64,000 nucleotides of DNA from a bacterium (GTDB taxonomy: Bacteria; Desulfobacterota; Deferrisomatia; Deferrisomatales; BM512), in the NCBI GenBank assembly GCA_004322275.1, contig SCTA01000041.1, forward strand, positions 1 to 64,000, read 5' to 3'. Position 1 is the first letter of the stretch. Every line of letters begins with the position of its first letter. A program made the translations under genes and the position numbers. Below the pieces are notes generated by a model, which was not told the DNA's origin, searched no databases, and saw only the letters and a list, made by a program, of their open reading frames with translations. Of this stretch, positions 16,576-27,785 are shown one piece after another.

Positions 16576-17493
16576 ATGAGCAGCGAAGAAAACATACAAA
16601 AACAGATAAGGCTTCTCGCCCGAGAGCGAAACGCCGTGATTTTGGCCCACAATTACCAGCGCGGCGAGGTGCAGGACGTGGCCGACCACACCGGCGACAG
16701 CCTCGGCCTCTCCATAATCGCCTCGAAGACAGACGCGAAAGTCATCGTCTTTTGCGGCGTCCACTTCATGGCGGAGAGCGCCTCCATCCTCTCGCCGGAA
16801 AAGACGGTCCTCCTCCCCCGGCTCGACGCGGGGTGCCCTATGGCCGACATGATAACCGCCGAAGACCTCATAAAAGTGCGCGAGGAGCACCCCGGCGTTC
16901 CGATAGTGACCTACGTCAACTCCTCCGCGAAAGTGAAGGCGGTCAGCGACATCTGCTGCACCTCGGCCAACGCGGTGAAGGTGACCAATTCCCTCCCGGA
17001 GAAGACCGTCTACCTCGCGCCGGACAGAAACCTCGCGCGGTGGGTGGCGCGCAACACCGACAAGAACGTCCTCTACTGGAACGGCTGCTGCCCCTCCCAC
17101 GAGCGGCTCACGGCCAGGGACGTGCTGGCGGCGAAAGCCGAGAACCCCGGCGCTCCCTTCATCGCCCACCCCGAGTGCAGGCCCGAGGTGATAGACCTCG
17201 CCGACGCGGTCCGTTCTACCTCCGGCATGCTGGAGTGGTGCAAGAATTCCTCCGCGAAGACGATAATAGTCGGCACGGAGACGGGTCTCTTCCACCAGCT
17301 CAGGAAAAACAGCCCCGACAAAACCTTCGTCGCGCCGACGGAAAAGCTCTTTTGCCCCAACATGAAGCTGACCTCCCTCGAAGACCTCCTCGTCTCCCTC
17401 GAAAAGATGGAAAACGTGATCGAGGTCGAGGAGAGCGTCCGCATTCCGGCGGCGAGGGCGCTGCAGAGGATGGTTGATGCCGGGCGAGACTAA
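16576..17493 (+). CDS. nadA: Quinolinate synthase NadA
   Basis: This 305-residue enzyme condenses iminoaspartate with dihydroxyacetone phosphate to quinolinate in de novo NAD synthesis. The three cysteines that hold its 4Fe-4S cluster are visible in '[12 protein letters not shown]', 'WNGCCPSHE' and 'KLFCPNMK'. The N-terminal '[16 protein letters not shown]' is a family signature. The ATG at 16576 was chosen for its ribosome site (ggaaggat) and for its fit with the promoter. nadB and nadC are not in the window. The gene is followed at once by palindrome B2. Confidence 0.97.
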   Translation: MSSEENIQKQIRLLARERNAVILAHNYQRGEVQDVADHTGDSLGLSIIASKTDAKVIVFCGVHFMAESASILSPEKTVLLPRLDAGCPMADMITAEDLIKVREEHPGVPIVTYVNSSAKVKAVSDICCTSANAVKVTNSLPEKTVYLAPDRNLARWVARNTDKNVLYWNGCCPSHERLTARDVLAAKAENPGAPFIAHPECRPEVIDLADAVRSTSGMLEWCKNSSAKTIIVGTETGLFHQLRKNSPDKTFVAPTEKLFCPNMKLTSLEDLLVSLEKMENVIEVEESVRIPAARALQRMVDAGRD

Positions 17494-17634
17494 GAGGATG
17501 CTGAAAAACTGTTGTGAGCCCCGTTTTCGGCGTCGCGTGCTCGCTCGAATCTCGCCTAACACCCGGTTATGTCTCGCTTCTCGCTGTGCGTCTCCTTGAA
17601 ACCGGGGCTTCTCACGACGTTTTTCAGCAACCTC
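17494..17634 (+). repeat. Palindromic repeat family B, copy B2
   Basis: It begins at the base after the nadA stop. The outer arms gatgctgaaaaac and gtttttcagcaacctc pair, and the next arms gtgagccccg and cggggcttctcac pair. The centre is cgtgctcgctcgaatctcgc. It may act as the nadA 3' end. Confidence 0.85.
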
Positions 17635-17660
17635 TTAACTCTTAACTCCGGTCTTTTGAA

Positions 17661-20600
17661 ATGGGCGCTGACAAGCTGATTGAACTGCTCGAATCCCTCG
17701 ACGGAAAGGGAAGGCGCATCCGCGCCCAAGGGCTCCGCTCGTCCAGCAGGGCCTATCTCCTCGCGCGGGTGGTGGGGAAGCTCAAAAAGCCCATCCTCGT
17801 CCTTACCGCTACCGTGCCGGAGGCTAAAGCCTTCGCCGACGAGCTTAAGTTCTTCCTCGGGGCGGATTCGGAAAAGCACCCCCTGCCCTGGGACCCCCCG
17901 GTTGTCTACCTTCCCCCGTGGGACACCCTCACCTTCGAGAACCTGCCCCCTCACCCGGAGATTTCGGCCCAGAGGATAGCGGCGCTCTTTCGGGCGACCA
18001 ACGGCGGCCCCTTCATACTGGTCGCCCCGGTGGAATCAGTCCTCCAGCGCCTGCCCGCGCCCAGGACCGTAGAGAACGGCTCGATACCTATATCGGTGGG
18101 CGAGGAGTTCTCCCGCGAGCGCTTTTTGCTTAAGCTGGCGCAGTCGGGGTACCAGCGGGTCGGGCAGGTGGAGGAGCGCGGCGAGGTGAGCGTGCGCGGC
18201 GGCCTCGTGGACCTCTTCGCCCCCCATTACGAGCGCCCTCTGCGCCTGGAGTTCTTCGGCGACGACCTCGAATCCATCAGAACCTTCGACCCCTCCACCC
18301 AGCGCTCTCTGGACAAGATCGAGGAGGCGGTGATTCTACCGGCGAGGGAGGTCGTCGCGAGCGAGGAGGCGGCCGAGGCGGCTTTCACAACCCTTCGGCT
18401 GCGCTGCCACAAGCTGGGGATGAACCGCTCCGAGACAGCGGAAGCCCTGGAAGCCTTCAAGACGGACCCCTTCGGCCCCCACCGCGAGCCCTTCCTCCCC
18501 TACTTCGGCGACACCGCGACCCTCTGGGACTATATCCCCGAAAGCGCCGCCGTCGCGGTGGACATGCCGGGGGATTTCGCCGAAAAGGTGGCGGAGTTCT
18601 CAAGGGAGATCGGCGAGGGGAGCCAGAGGGCGGAAAAATCCGGGAGGCTCTTTCCCGCGCTTGAAGAGTCCTATATCTCTCCCGAGGAGTGGAACGCGCA
18701 TCTGGGGAGTCGCCAGGTAATCGAGCTTGAATCCCTCGACATGGAGGTTCCCGGCGCCGTCTCCTTCGACACCCGCGACAACTCCGATCTCGTAACCGCC
18801 CTTCGCAACAACAGGGGCACGGAACGCCTCCTTACCCCGCTGGTGGACGAGATTAAAAAGGCGAAGGACAGGGGCCACCACACCTGCATCGTCGCCCGCA
18901 CCGCTCCGATGGCCCTGAAACTCCGGGAGTTCCTCCGGGAGTACTCTATTACCGTAGAGCCGGAGAAGTCCTTCACCCTCTCGACACCCGAAAACCGGGC
19001 GAGCGTCAGCCTCTGCATCGGAGGCCTCGCGAGGGGGTTTCGCTTCCCCGGCGAGAAGCTGACCCTCATCACGCAGGCCGAAATCTTCGGCATGAAGGGG
19101 AAGCGCCCTCCTCCGAGGCGCGGCCTTACCCGGACCTCGCTGGCGGAACTTAAAGACAACGACCTTATCGTCCACGCCGATTTCGGCATCGGGCGCTACA
19201 GGGGCATGGCCCGCATAGCTGTAGAGGGAATCGAGGGGGATTATCTCCACCTCGAATACGCGGACGGCGACAAACTCTACCTCCCCGTCACCCGCCTGGC
19301 CATAATCCAGCGCTACACCGCTCCCGGCGGGGGCGAAAACGTCTCCCTCGACAAGATAGGCGGCAAGCGCTGGGAGAAGGCGTGCAAGAAGGCCCGCGAA
19401 GGCATCGAGGAGATGGCGCACGAGCTTCTGGATCTCTACGCCAAGAGGACGCTGGCCGAAAGGCCGCCCTACAACGTCCCCGACCTCGCCTACCGCGAGT
19501 TCGCCGCCACCTTCCCCTACGAGGAGACAAGGGACCAGTTCGCCGCCATAGACGACGTCCTCGGGGACATGACCGGGAAGAGGCCGATGGACCGCCTGAT
19601 CTGCGGCGACGTGGGTTACGGAAAGACCGAGGTCGCCATCCGCGCGGCCTTCCAGTCCGTCCACGGAGGAAAGCAGGTCGCGGTGCTTACTCCCACCACC
19701 GTACTCGCCGCCCAGCACTTCCAGAATTTCAAGAAACGCTTCGAGGGGTACCCGATAACGGTCGAAATGCTCTCCCGCTTCGTCTCGAAAGAGGAACAGG
19801 ACGCGGTGTCCAGGCGGCTGGCTGAGGGGAAGACCGATATAGTCGTCGGAACCCACCGGCTGATACAGTCCGACGTAAAGTTCAAGAACCTCGGGCTGGT
19901 GGTCATCGACGAGGAGCACCGTTTCGGCGTCGCCCAGAAGGAAAAGCTGAAGAAGATGCGCGGCGAGGTGGACATGCTCTGCCTCTCGGCCACGCCGATA
20001 CCGCGCACCCTTCAGATGTCCTTCACCGGCATCCGCGACCTCTCCGTCATTGAGACTCCTCCCGCCGACCGCCTCTCGGTGCGCACGAAGGTGGCGCGCT
20101 TCGACGACGACGTAATAAAAGAGGCGATCAAGAGGGAACTGGGGCGCGGCGGTCAGGTATACTTTGTCCACAACCGGGTGCAATCCATCGAGGAAGTAGC
20201 CCACCACCTGCGGGAGCTTTTCCCCGGAGTGAGGTTCGCCGTCGGTCACGGCCAGATGAAGGAGAACTCGCTCCAGGAGGTGATGGAGCAGTTCACCACC
20301 GGCGAGGTCCAGGTTCTGGTCTGCACGGCGATAATCGAATCCGGGCTGGATATCCCGAGGGCCAACACCATACTCATAAACCGCGCCGACCTTTTCGGCC
20401 TCGCCGACCTCTACCAGCTTCGGGGAAGGGTCGGCCGGTCGAACGTTCAGGCTTACTGCTATCTCCTCCTCCCCGCCGAGGAACAGGGGGTGACCGCCGA
20501 CGCCCAGAAGCGCCTTCAGGCGATGCAGCAGTACTCCGATCTCGGGGCCGGGTTCAAGGTCGCCCTCCACGATCTGGAGATACGCGGGGCCGGCGAGCTT

Positions 20601-21146
20601 CTCGGCAAGAACCAGTCGGGGCAGATAGCCGCCATAGGCTTCGACCTTTACGCCGAGCTGCTGGAGGAAGCGGTCCACCGGCTTAAGGGCGAGCCGTACA
20701 GGAAAGCGCCGGAGCCGGAGATTCGGCTTAGAGTTCCCGCTCACTTCCCCGAGGCCTACGTACCCGACCCGCGCCAGAGGCTCGCCCTTTACGAGAGGCT
20801 CGCGAGGATCGAGGCGGAGGAAGAGGCCGAGGATCTGCGCTACGAGTTCATCGACAGGTTCGGCCCGCTGCCGAAGCCGGTAGAGAATCTCCTCGAAGTG
20901 ATGAAGCTTCGCCACCATCTCATAATGCTGCGCATACTCGCCCTCGACTACACAGGGGAGGAATTGGTCCTCTCCTTCGGGGAAGACCCCGGGGTCGATA
21001 CCGCGAGGATCGTGGAGCTGGCGGGCAAGGAGCCGAACCTCTTTCGCCTCACCCCGGACAGCCGCCTGAAGTGGAAGATCGGGAAGGGGCGGGAGGCGGG
21101 CGAGATATTTTCCTTGGCCAGGGAACTTCTCGACAGGTTAAGATGA
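17661..21146 (+). CDS. mfd: Transcription-repair coupling factor Mfd
   Basis: This 1161-residue protein has the full Mfd length. The N-terminal UvrB-like part contains 'RERFLLKLAQSGYQRV' and 'RGGLVDLFAP'. The RNA-polymerase interaction domain begins near 500 ('LIVHADFGIGRYRGM'). The superfamily 2 translocase has Walker A 'CGDVGYGKTEVA' (about 645-656) and 'VVIDEEHRFGV' (about 745), plus 'DIPRANTILINRADLFGLAD' and 'QLRGRVGRS' in the second RecA lobe. Mfd removes stalled RNA polymerase at DNA lesions and recruits UvrA, which is encoded five genes downstream. The start has only a weak ribosome site. Confidence 0.98.
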   Translation: MGADKLIELLESLDGKGRRIRAQGLRSSSRAYLLARVVGKLKKPILVLTATVPEAKAFADELKFFLGADSEKHPLPWDPPVVYLPPWDTLTFENLPPHPEISAQRIAALFRATNGGPFILVAPVESVLQRLPAPRTVENGSIPISVGEEFSRERFLLKLAQSGYQRVGQVEERGEVSVRGGLVDLFAPHYERPLRLEFFGDDLESIRTFDPSTQRSLDKIEEAVILPAREVVASEEAAEAAFTTLRLRCHKLGMNRSETAEALEAFKTDPFGPHREPFLPYFGDTATLWDYIPESAAVAVDMPGDFAEKVAEFSREIGEGSQRAEKSGRLFPALEESYISPEEWNAHLGSRQVIELESLDMEVPGAVSFDTRDNSDLVTALRNNRGTERLLTPLVDEIKKAKDRGHHTCIVARTAPMALKLREFLREYSITVEPEKSFTLSTPENRASVSLCIGGLARGFRFPGEKLTLITQAEIFGMKGKRPPPRRGLTRTSLAELKDNDLIVHADFGIGRYRGMARIAVEGIEGDYLHLEYADGDKLYLPVTRLAIIQRYTAPGGGENVSLDKIGGKRWEKACKKAREGIEEMAHELLDLYAKRTLAERPPYNVPDLAYREFAATFPYEETRDQFAAIDDVLGDMTGKRPMDRLICGDVGYGKTEVAIRAAFQSVHGGKQVAVLTPTTVLAAQHFQNFKKRFEGYPITVEMLSRFVSKEEQDAVSRRLAEGKTDIVVGTHRLIQSDVKFKNLGLVVIDEEHRFGVAQKEKLKKMRGEVDMLCLSATPIPRTLQMSFTGIRDLSVIETPPADRLSVRTKVARFDDDVIKEAIKRELGRGGQVYFVHNRVQSIEEVAHHLRELFPGVRFAVGHGQMKENSLQEVMEQFTTGEVQVLVCTAIIESGLDIPRANTILINRADLFGLADLYQLRGRVGRSNVQAYCYLLLPAEEQGVTADAQKRLQAMQQYSDLGAGFKVALHDLEIRGAGELLGKNQSGQIAAIGFDLYAELLEEAVHRLKGEPYRKAPEPEIRLRVPAHFPEAYVPDPRQRLALYERLARIEAEEEAEDLRYEFIDRFGPLPKPVENLLEVMKLRHHLIMLRILALDYTGEELVLSFGEDPGVDTARIVELAGKEPNLFRLTPDSRLKWKIGKGREAGEIFSLARELLDRLR

Positions 21147-21149
21147 TAT

Positions 21150-21290
21150 GAGGTTGCTGAAAAACTGCTGCGAGCCCCTTTTACGGCGTCGCGTGCTCGC
21201 TCGCCGCTCGCCGTATTGACGCACACTGTCTCGCGACTCGCTGTGCGGCTCCTTGTAAACGTGGCTCTCGCGACGTTTTTAAGCAACCTC
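21150..21290 (+). repeat. Palindromic repeat family B, copy B3
   Basis: It starts 4 bp after the mfd stop. The outer arms gaggttgctgaaaaac and gtttttaagcaacctc pair almost fully, with inner arms ctgcgagcc and ggctctcgcg. Confidence 0.85.
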
Positions 21291-21353
21291 GGCTATACTG
21301 GTTTTGCTGAAAACCACTTAAACGCTGCCCGGTCAGCCGGGAGAAAACCCCCT

Positions 21354-22262
21354 ATGCGCAAGAATTCTTTTATTTTAGCCCTCTTCCTCTCGGTTTCGGC
21401 GCTGCTGGCCGTCTGCCTCGCCTCGCCGCGCGTTTACTGCGCCGAGATAGTGGACGAGATCGAAGCGGTGGTGGACGGCAAGCCCATAGCCCGCTCCGAG
21501 GTCGATTCGATAGCGAGGCAGGCCGGGAACCCCGAGGACCCGGCGATACGCGAGGCCGCTTTCGGTATCGTCGTCAACCAGACCCTCATCCTCCTGGAAG
21601 CGCAGAAGAGAAAGATCTCCGTGACCGGCGATGAGGTCGATTCCGCCATAGAATCCTTCCGCCGGAGAACCGGGCTGGACATCCTTTCCCTCCGGGGGGA
21701 GGTGGAGGCCAGCGGCAAGAACTGGCGCGATTTTCGCGAAGAGTTCCGGACGCAGATTACCGTCTCCCGCCTCGGCATGGACATCATCCGCCAGGAATAC
21801 AAGAGCGAAGAGGCGGCCCAGAGGGAATATTTCATCCGGCATTACGACGAGTTCAAAAAGGGGGATTGGGTTCGCCTCCTGCACCTCTCCCTTCCGGGCG
21901 AAAGCGCCGAAACGGCTGAGAAGGTGCGCGCCGCCGCGCTCGCCGGCGGCGATTTCGCCAAAGAGGCCGTTTCCCTCTCCGGGTGGGAGGCGGTGGACAC
22001 CGGCAAGCTGGAGGTGAAGGACCTTACTCCCGCGCTGAAAGACGCCGTGGCCCAGCTTGCAGCCGGAGGAGTGACCCCGGTTCTGACGCTCGGCGGCGAG
22101 GCGCATCTTTTTTATCTGGCGGAAAAAGAGAACGGCAAGGTCGCTTTCGAGGACGTGAAGGAAGAGGTCGCCGCGAAGTTCCGCGAAAGGGGCCTCGAAG
22201 AAGTGATAAACAACTGGCTCATGATCCGCAGGGACGATGCGCGGATCGTCAGGATGCGCTAG
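21354..22262 (+). CDS. SurA-like periplasmic chaperone / PPIase
   Basis: The ATG at 21354 was chosen because cgggag precedes it and it starts a signal peptide ('MRKNSFILALFLSVSALLAV', cleavage near 'VYCAE'). The 302-residue protein has a SurA-type N-terminal helical domain opening 'VDEIEAVVDGKPIARSEVDS'. A parvulin-like C-terminal domain covers about 195-290 ('DFAKEAVSLSG...DTGKLEVKDLTPALKDAV'), which is shorter and less conserved than active parvulins, so isomerase activity is doubtful. It probably helps outer-membrane proteins fold. It lies 7 bp before pdxA, as surA does in many proteobacteria. Confidence 0.85.
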   Translation: MRKNSFILALFLSVSALLAVCLASPRVYCAEIVDEIEAVVDGKPIARSEVDSIARQAGNPEDPAIREAAFGIVVNQTLILLEAQKRKISVTGDEVDSAIESFRRRTGLDILSLRGEVEASGKNWRDFREEFRTQITVSRLGMDIIRQEYKSEEAAQREYFIRHYDEFKKGDWVRLLHLSLPGESAETAEKVRAAALAGGDFAKEAVSLSGWEAVDTGKLEVKDLTPALKDAVAQLAAGGVTPVLTLGGEAHLFYLAEKENGKVAFEDVKEEVAAKFRERGLEEVINNWLMIRRDDARIVRMR

Positions 22263-22269
22263 GAGCGGC

Positions 22270-23238
22270 ATGAACGGGCATCCGAGGGTCGCAATAACCT
22301 GCGGCGAACCTACCGGGGTGGGGCCGGAGGTGACGCTGGGGGCGCTTTCGTCCATGGACCTCGAAGGAGCCGGGGTTATTCTCGTCGGCCCCGCCGGGGT
22401 ATGGCGCAAAGCGGGCGAAACGCAAGGCAAGGTTCAACCGGACTTCCGCCGTATCGTCGAGCCGGAGGGAGTCCCTTTTTCGGACTACACCTTCGGCAAA
22501 ATGACCGCCAAAACGGCGAAGATGGCCACCCTCTCCCTCGAAAAGGCCATCGGGATGGTTCTTTCGGGGGAAGCGGACGCGCTCGTCACCGCGCCGCTCT
22601 CGAAGGAGGGGCTGAAACTCTCCGGGAGGGAGTTCCCCGGCCACACCGAGCTTCTCGGCGCGGCCTGCGGCGTGAAGAGCCCCACCATGCTGTTCGCGGG
22701 TGGTTCTTTTTTCGTCTCCCTGGTCACAACGCACTTTCCCCTTCGCGAGGTTCCGGGGCATATCACCGCTGAAAACATTCTTTCGACGGTCAGAAACACT
22801 TACGGCTTTCTCGCGGGGCTGGGCATGGAAAGACCGCGAATCGCCGTCTGCGGCCTCAACCCCCACGCGGGAGAGAACGGCCTTCTGGGGGACGAGGAGC
22901 TGCGGGTAATCGGACCCGCCGTCGAAGCTGCGAGAGGCGAGGGAATGGACGTTACCGGCCCCTTTCCCGCCGACGCCCTCTTTTACAGGGCCTCGAAGGG
23001 GGGGTGCGACGCGGTGGTCGCGATGTATCACGATCAGGGGCTCGCGCCCTTCAAGCTTCTGCACTTTCACGACGGGGTCAACGTCACCCTGGGCCTGCCC
23101 ATCATCCGGACGAGCCCGGACCACGGCACCGCCCCCGACATCGCTGGAAAGGGTATCGCCGACCCTTCCTCGATGCGCGAAGCGATTAAACTGGCGATAA
23201 GAATGGCTCAATCAAGGAACAGGCAACAGGCTAAATGA
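22270..23238 (+). CDS. pdxA: 4-hydroxythreonine-4-phosphate dehydrogenase PdxA
   Basis: This 322-residue enzyme oxidises 4-phosphohydroxy-threonine in the DXP-dependent pyridoxal phosphate pathway. It shows 'VAITCGEPTGVGPEVTLGAL', 'ALVTAPLSKEGLK', 'FPGHTELLG', and the metal-site 'AMYHDQGLAPFKLLHF', with 'TSPDHGTAPDIAG' near the end. The ATG at 22270 has aggagcgg upstream; an earlier in-frame ATG would overlap the surA-like gene. Its stop overlaps the next start by 4 bp. Confidence 0.97.
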   Translation: MNGHPRVAITCGEPTGVGPEVTLGALSSMDLEGAGVILVGPAGVWRKAGETQGKVQPDFRRIVEPEGVPFSDYTFGKMTAKTAKMATLSLEKAIGMVLSGEADALVTAPLSKEGLKLSGREFPGHTELLGAACGVKSPTMLFAGGSFFVSLVTTHFPLREVPGHITAENILSTVRNTYGFLAGLGMERPRIAVCGLNPHAGENGLLGDEELRVIGPAVEAARGEGMDVTGPFPADALFYRASKGGCDAVVAMYHDQGLAPFKLLHFHDGVNVTLGLPIIRTSPDHGTAPDIAGKGIADPSSMREAIKLAIRMAQSRNRQQAK

Positions 23239-24661
23239 AGATAAAATTCGGAACCGAAGGGTGGCGGGGCGTCATCTCCCGCGATTTCACCTTCGACGGC
23301 GTGAGAAGGGTCTCGGGGGCTCTCGCCGACTGCCTCGTTGAAGAAAATTCCGCCGGGAAGGGCGTGGCGATCGGCTACGACCGGCGCTTCTTGTCCGCCG
23401 AGTACGCGGCGGAGTGCGCGGGCGTCCTCGCCGCGCGGTCCATACCCGTGCGCCTCGCCGAAGAATACCTGCCCACCCCCGTCCTCTCCTTCGCCATACG
23501 CGACGAAAACCTCGCCGCCGGGCTGATGATAACCGCCTCCCACAACCCGCCGGAGTGGAACGGGATAAAGATTAAGGGCCCTCACGGCGGACCCGCCTCG
23601 ACGGAACTGGTGAGCAGGGTGGAGAAGATTCTCGGCGATTCCTTCGGGCCGGAGCGGGATGTCGAGTGCCTTTCCCTCGAAGAGGGCAAAAGCCGAGAGC
23701 TTATTACGTCGCTGGACCCGAGGAAGAGCTATCTCGAAGCGGTCTCAAGGATAATCGACTTCGAGGCCATTAAAAAAGCCCGCCTCCGGGTCGCGGTGGA
23801 CGCGATGCACGGGTGCGGAGCCGGTTGGACCGCAGATATCCTCCGGGACCTCGGCTGCGAGGTGACGGAGCTTAACGGTTCCGGCGACCCCCTTTTCGGA
23901 GGCATCCCCCCCGAGCCCACCGAAGAGCGAGTGACGGCTCTTCTGTCTCTCGTGAAGAGGGACGGATTCCACTTCGGCGTGGCGAACGACGGCGACGCCG
24001 ACAGGCTCTCGGCGGTGGACGAGCGGGGCGATTACTTTTCGCCCCAGAGGATAATCGCCATCTTCGCGAAATACCTCAAAACCGTGCGGAAGATGGAGGG
24101 CGGGGCGGTAAAGGCCGTCTCGGCAACCTCGATGCTCGACCGGCTCGGGGAAAGATACGGCTTCGAGGTGCTGACGACCCCGGTAGGATTCAAGCACATG
24201 AGCCCCTACCTGCTCCCCGGCAGCGGCTACTTCATGGCCGGCGAGGAGAGCGGTGCGATAGGCGTCACCAGCCACCTTCCCGAGCGCGACGGGGTCTTCA
24301 ACTCCCTTCTGCTGGCGGAAATAGCCGCCGTGACGGGACTTGGCCCGAGGGGATATCTGGAAGAGATTTTCAGGGAGATAGGCCCTTTCGACTACGGAAG
24401 GCTCGATCTGCGCTTTCCCCGCGAGGAGATGAAAGTTGTCCGTGAAAGGGTGTCTTCGATAAAGCCGGAGGGGACTCTCGCCGGAAAGAAAATAGCCTCC
24501 ATCGACAACCTCGACGGCCGAAAGATATTCCGCGAGGACAATTCCTGGCTCCTGATAAGGGTCTCCGGGACCGAGCCGCTCCTTAGAATCTACGCCGAGG
24601 CGGGCGACAGGGACGAAGTTAATAATCTCCTCCGGGCGGGCAAAGAACTTGCGGGGATTCG

Positions 24662-24665
<4 letters not shown>
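23235..24665 (+). CDS. Phosphoglucomutase / phosphomannomutase
   Basis: This 476-residue alpha-D-phosphohexomutase carries the phosphoserine loop '[17 protein letters not shown]' (Ser near 103), the Mg loop '[12 protein letters not shown]' (about 250), the sugar-binding 'GEESGAIG' (about 336) and the phosphate-binding '[14 protein letters not shown]' (about 443). It interconverts hexose-1- and hexose-6-phosphates for glycogen, cell-wall or polysaccharide precursors. Whether glucose, mannose or both is the substrate cannot be fixed here; GlmM is less likely from the loops. It overlaps pdxA and uvrA by 4 bp on each side. Confidence 0.93.
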
Positions 24666-27485
<2,820 letters not shown>

Positions 27486-27493
<8 letters not shown>

Positions 27494-27785
27494 CGTTTAC
27501 TGCGAGCTCTGCCGCAAGGTGCTGGCCGCCGGAGCCCTAAAGTTTCTCGTTACGATTAACGTGGCCGCCGATTTCGACGGCGCCCTCCCCGCGGACTGCG
27601 GGATAGAGGATCTCGAAGCCTTCATGCGGTCCATCGACAGGGCCGACCCGCGAAAACTCGAACATGACGTTTACCAGTCGAAAGGATACCTCCTTTGTCC
27701 CGAGTGCAAGAAGAAGTTCATGGATAACCCCCTCGGCGTCGCCGCGAAAAAGAGTTCAACCGAGCCGGAGGGAAGGGTTCACTGA
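27486..27785 (+). CDS. Small CxxC/CxxC zinc-ribbon-like protein
   Basis: This 99-residue protein begins inside the end of uvrA (8-bp overlap) and its stop shares one base with the next start, so it is part of the operon. Cys6/Cys9 ('CELC') and Cys71/Cys74 ('CPECKKKF') form two CxxC knuckles, probably one zinc site. Between them is a conserved-looking segment '[20 protein letters not shown]'. No family name is recognised. Its place between a repair gene and a B12-type radical SAM gene gives no clear function. Confidence 0.8.

Noticed and set aside
18600-20918. 772-codon minus-strand frame inside mfd
   Set aside because: Long antisense frames are expected in GC-rich codon-biased genes. All Mfd motifs are on the plus strand.
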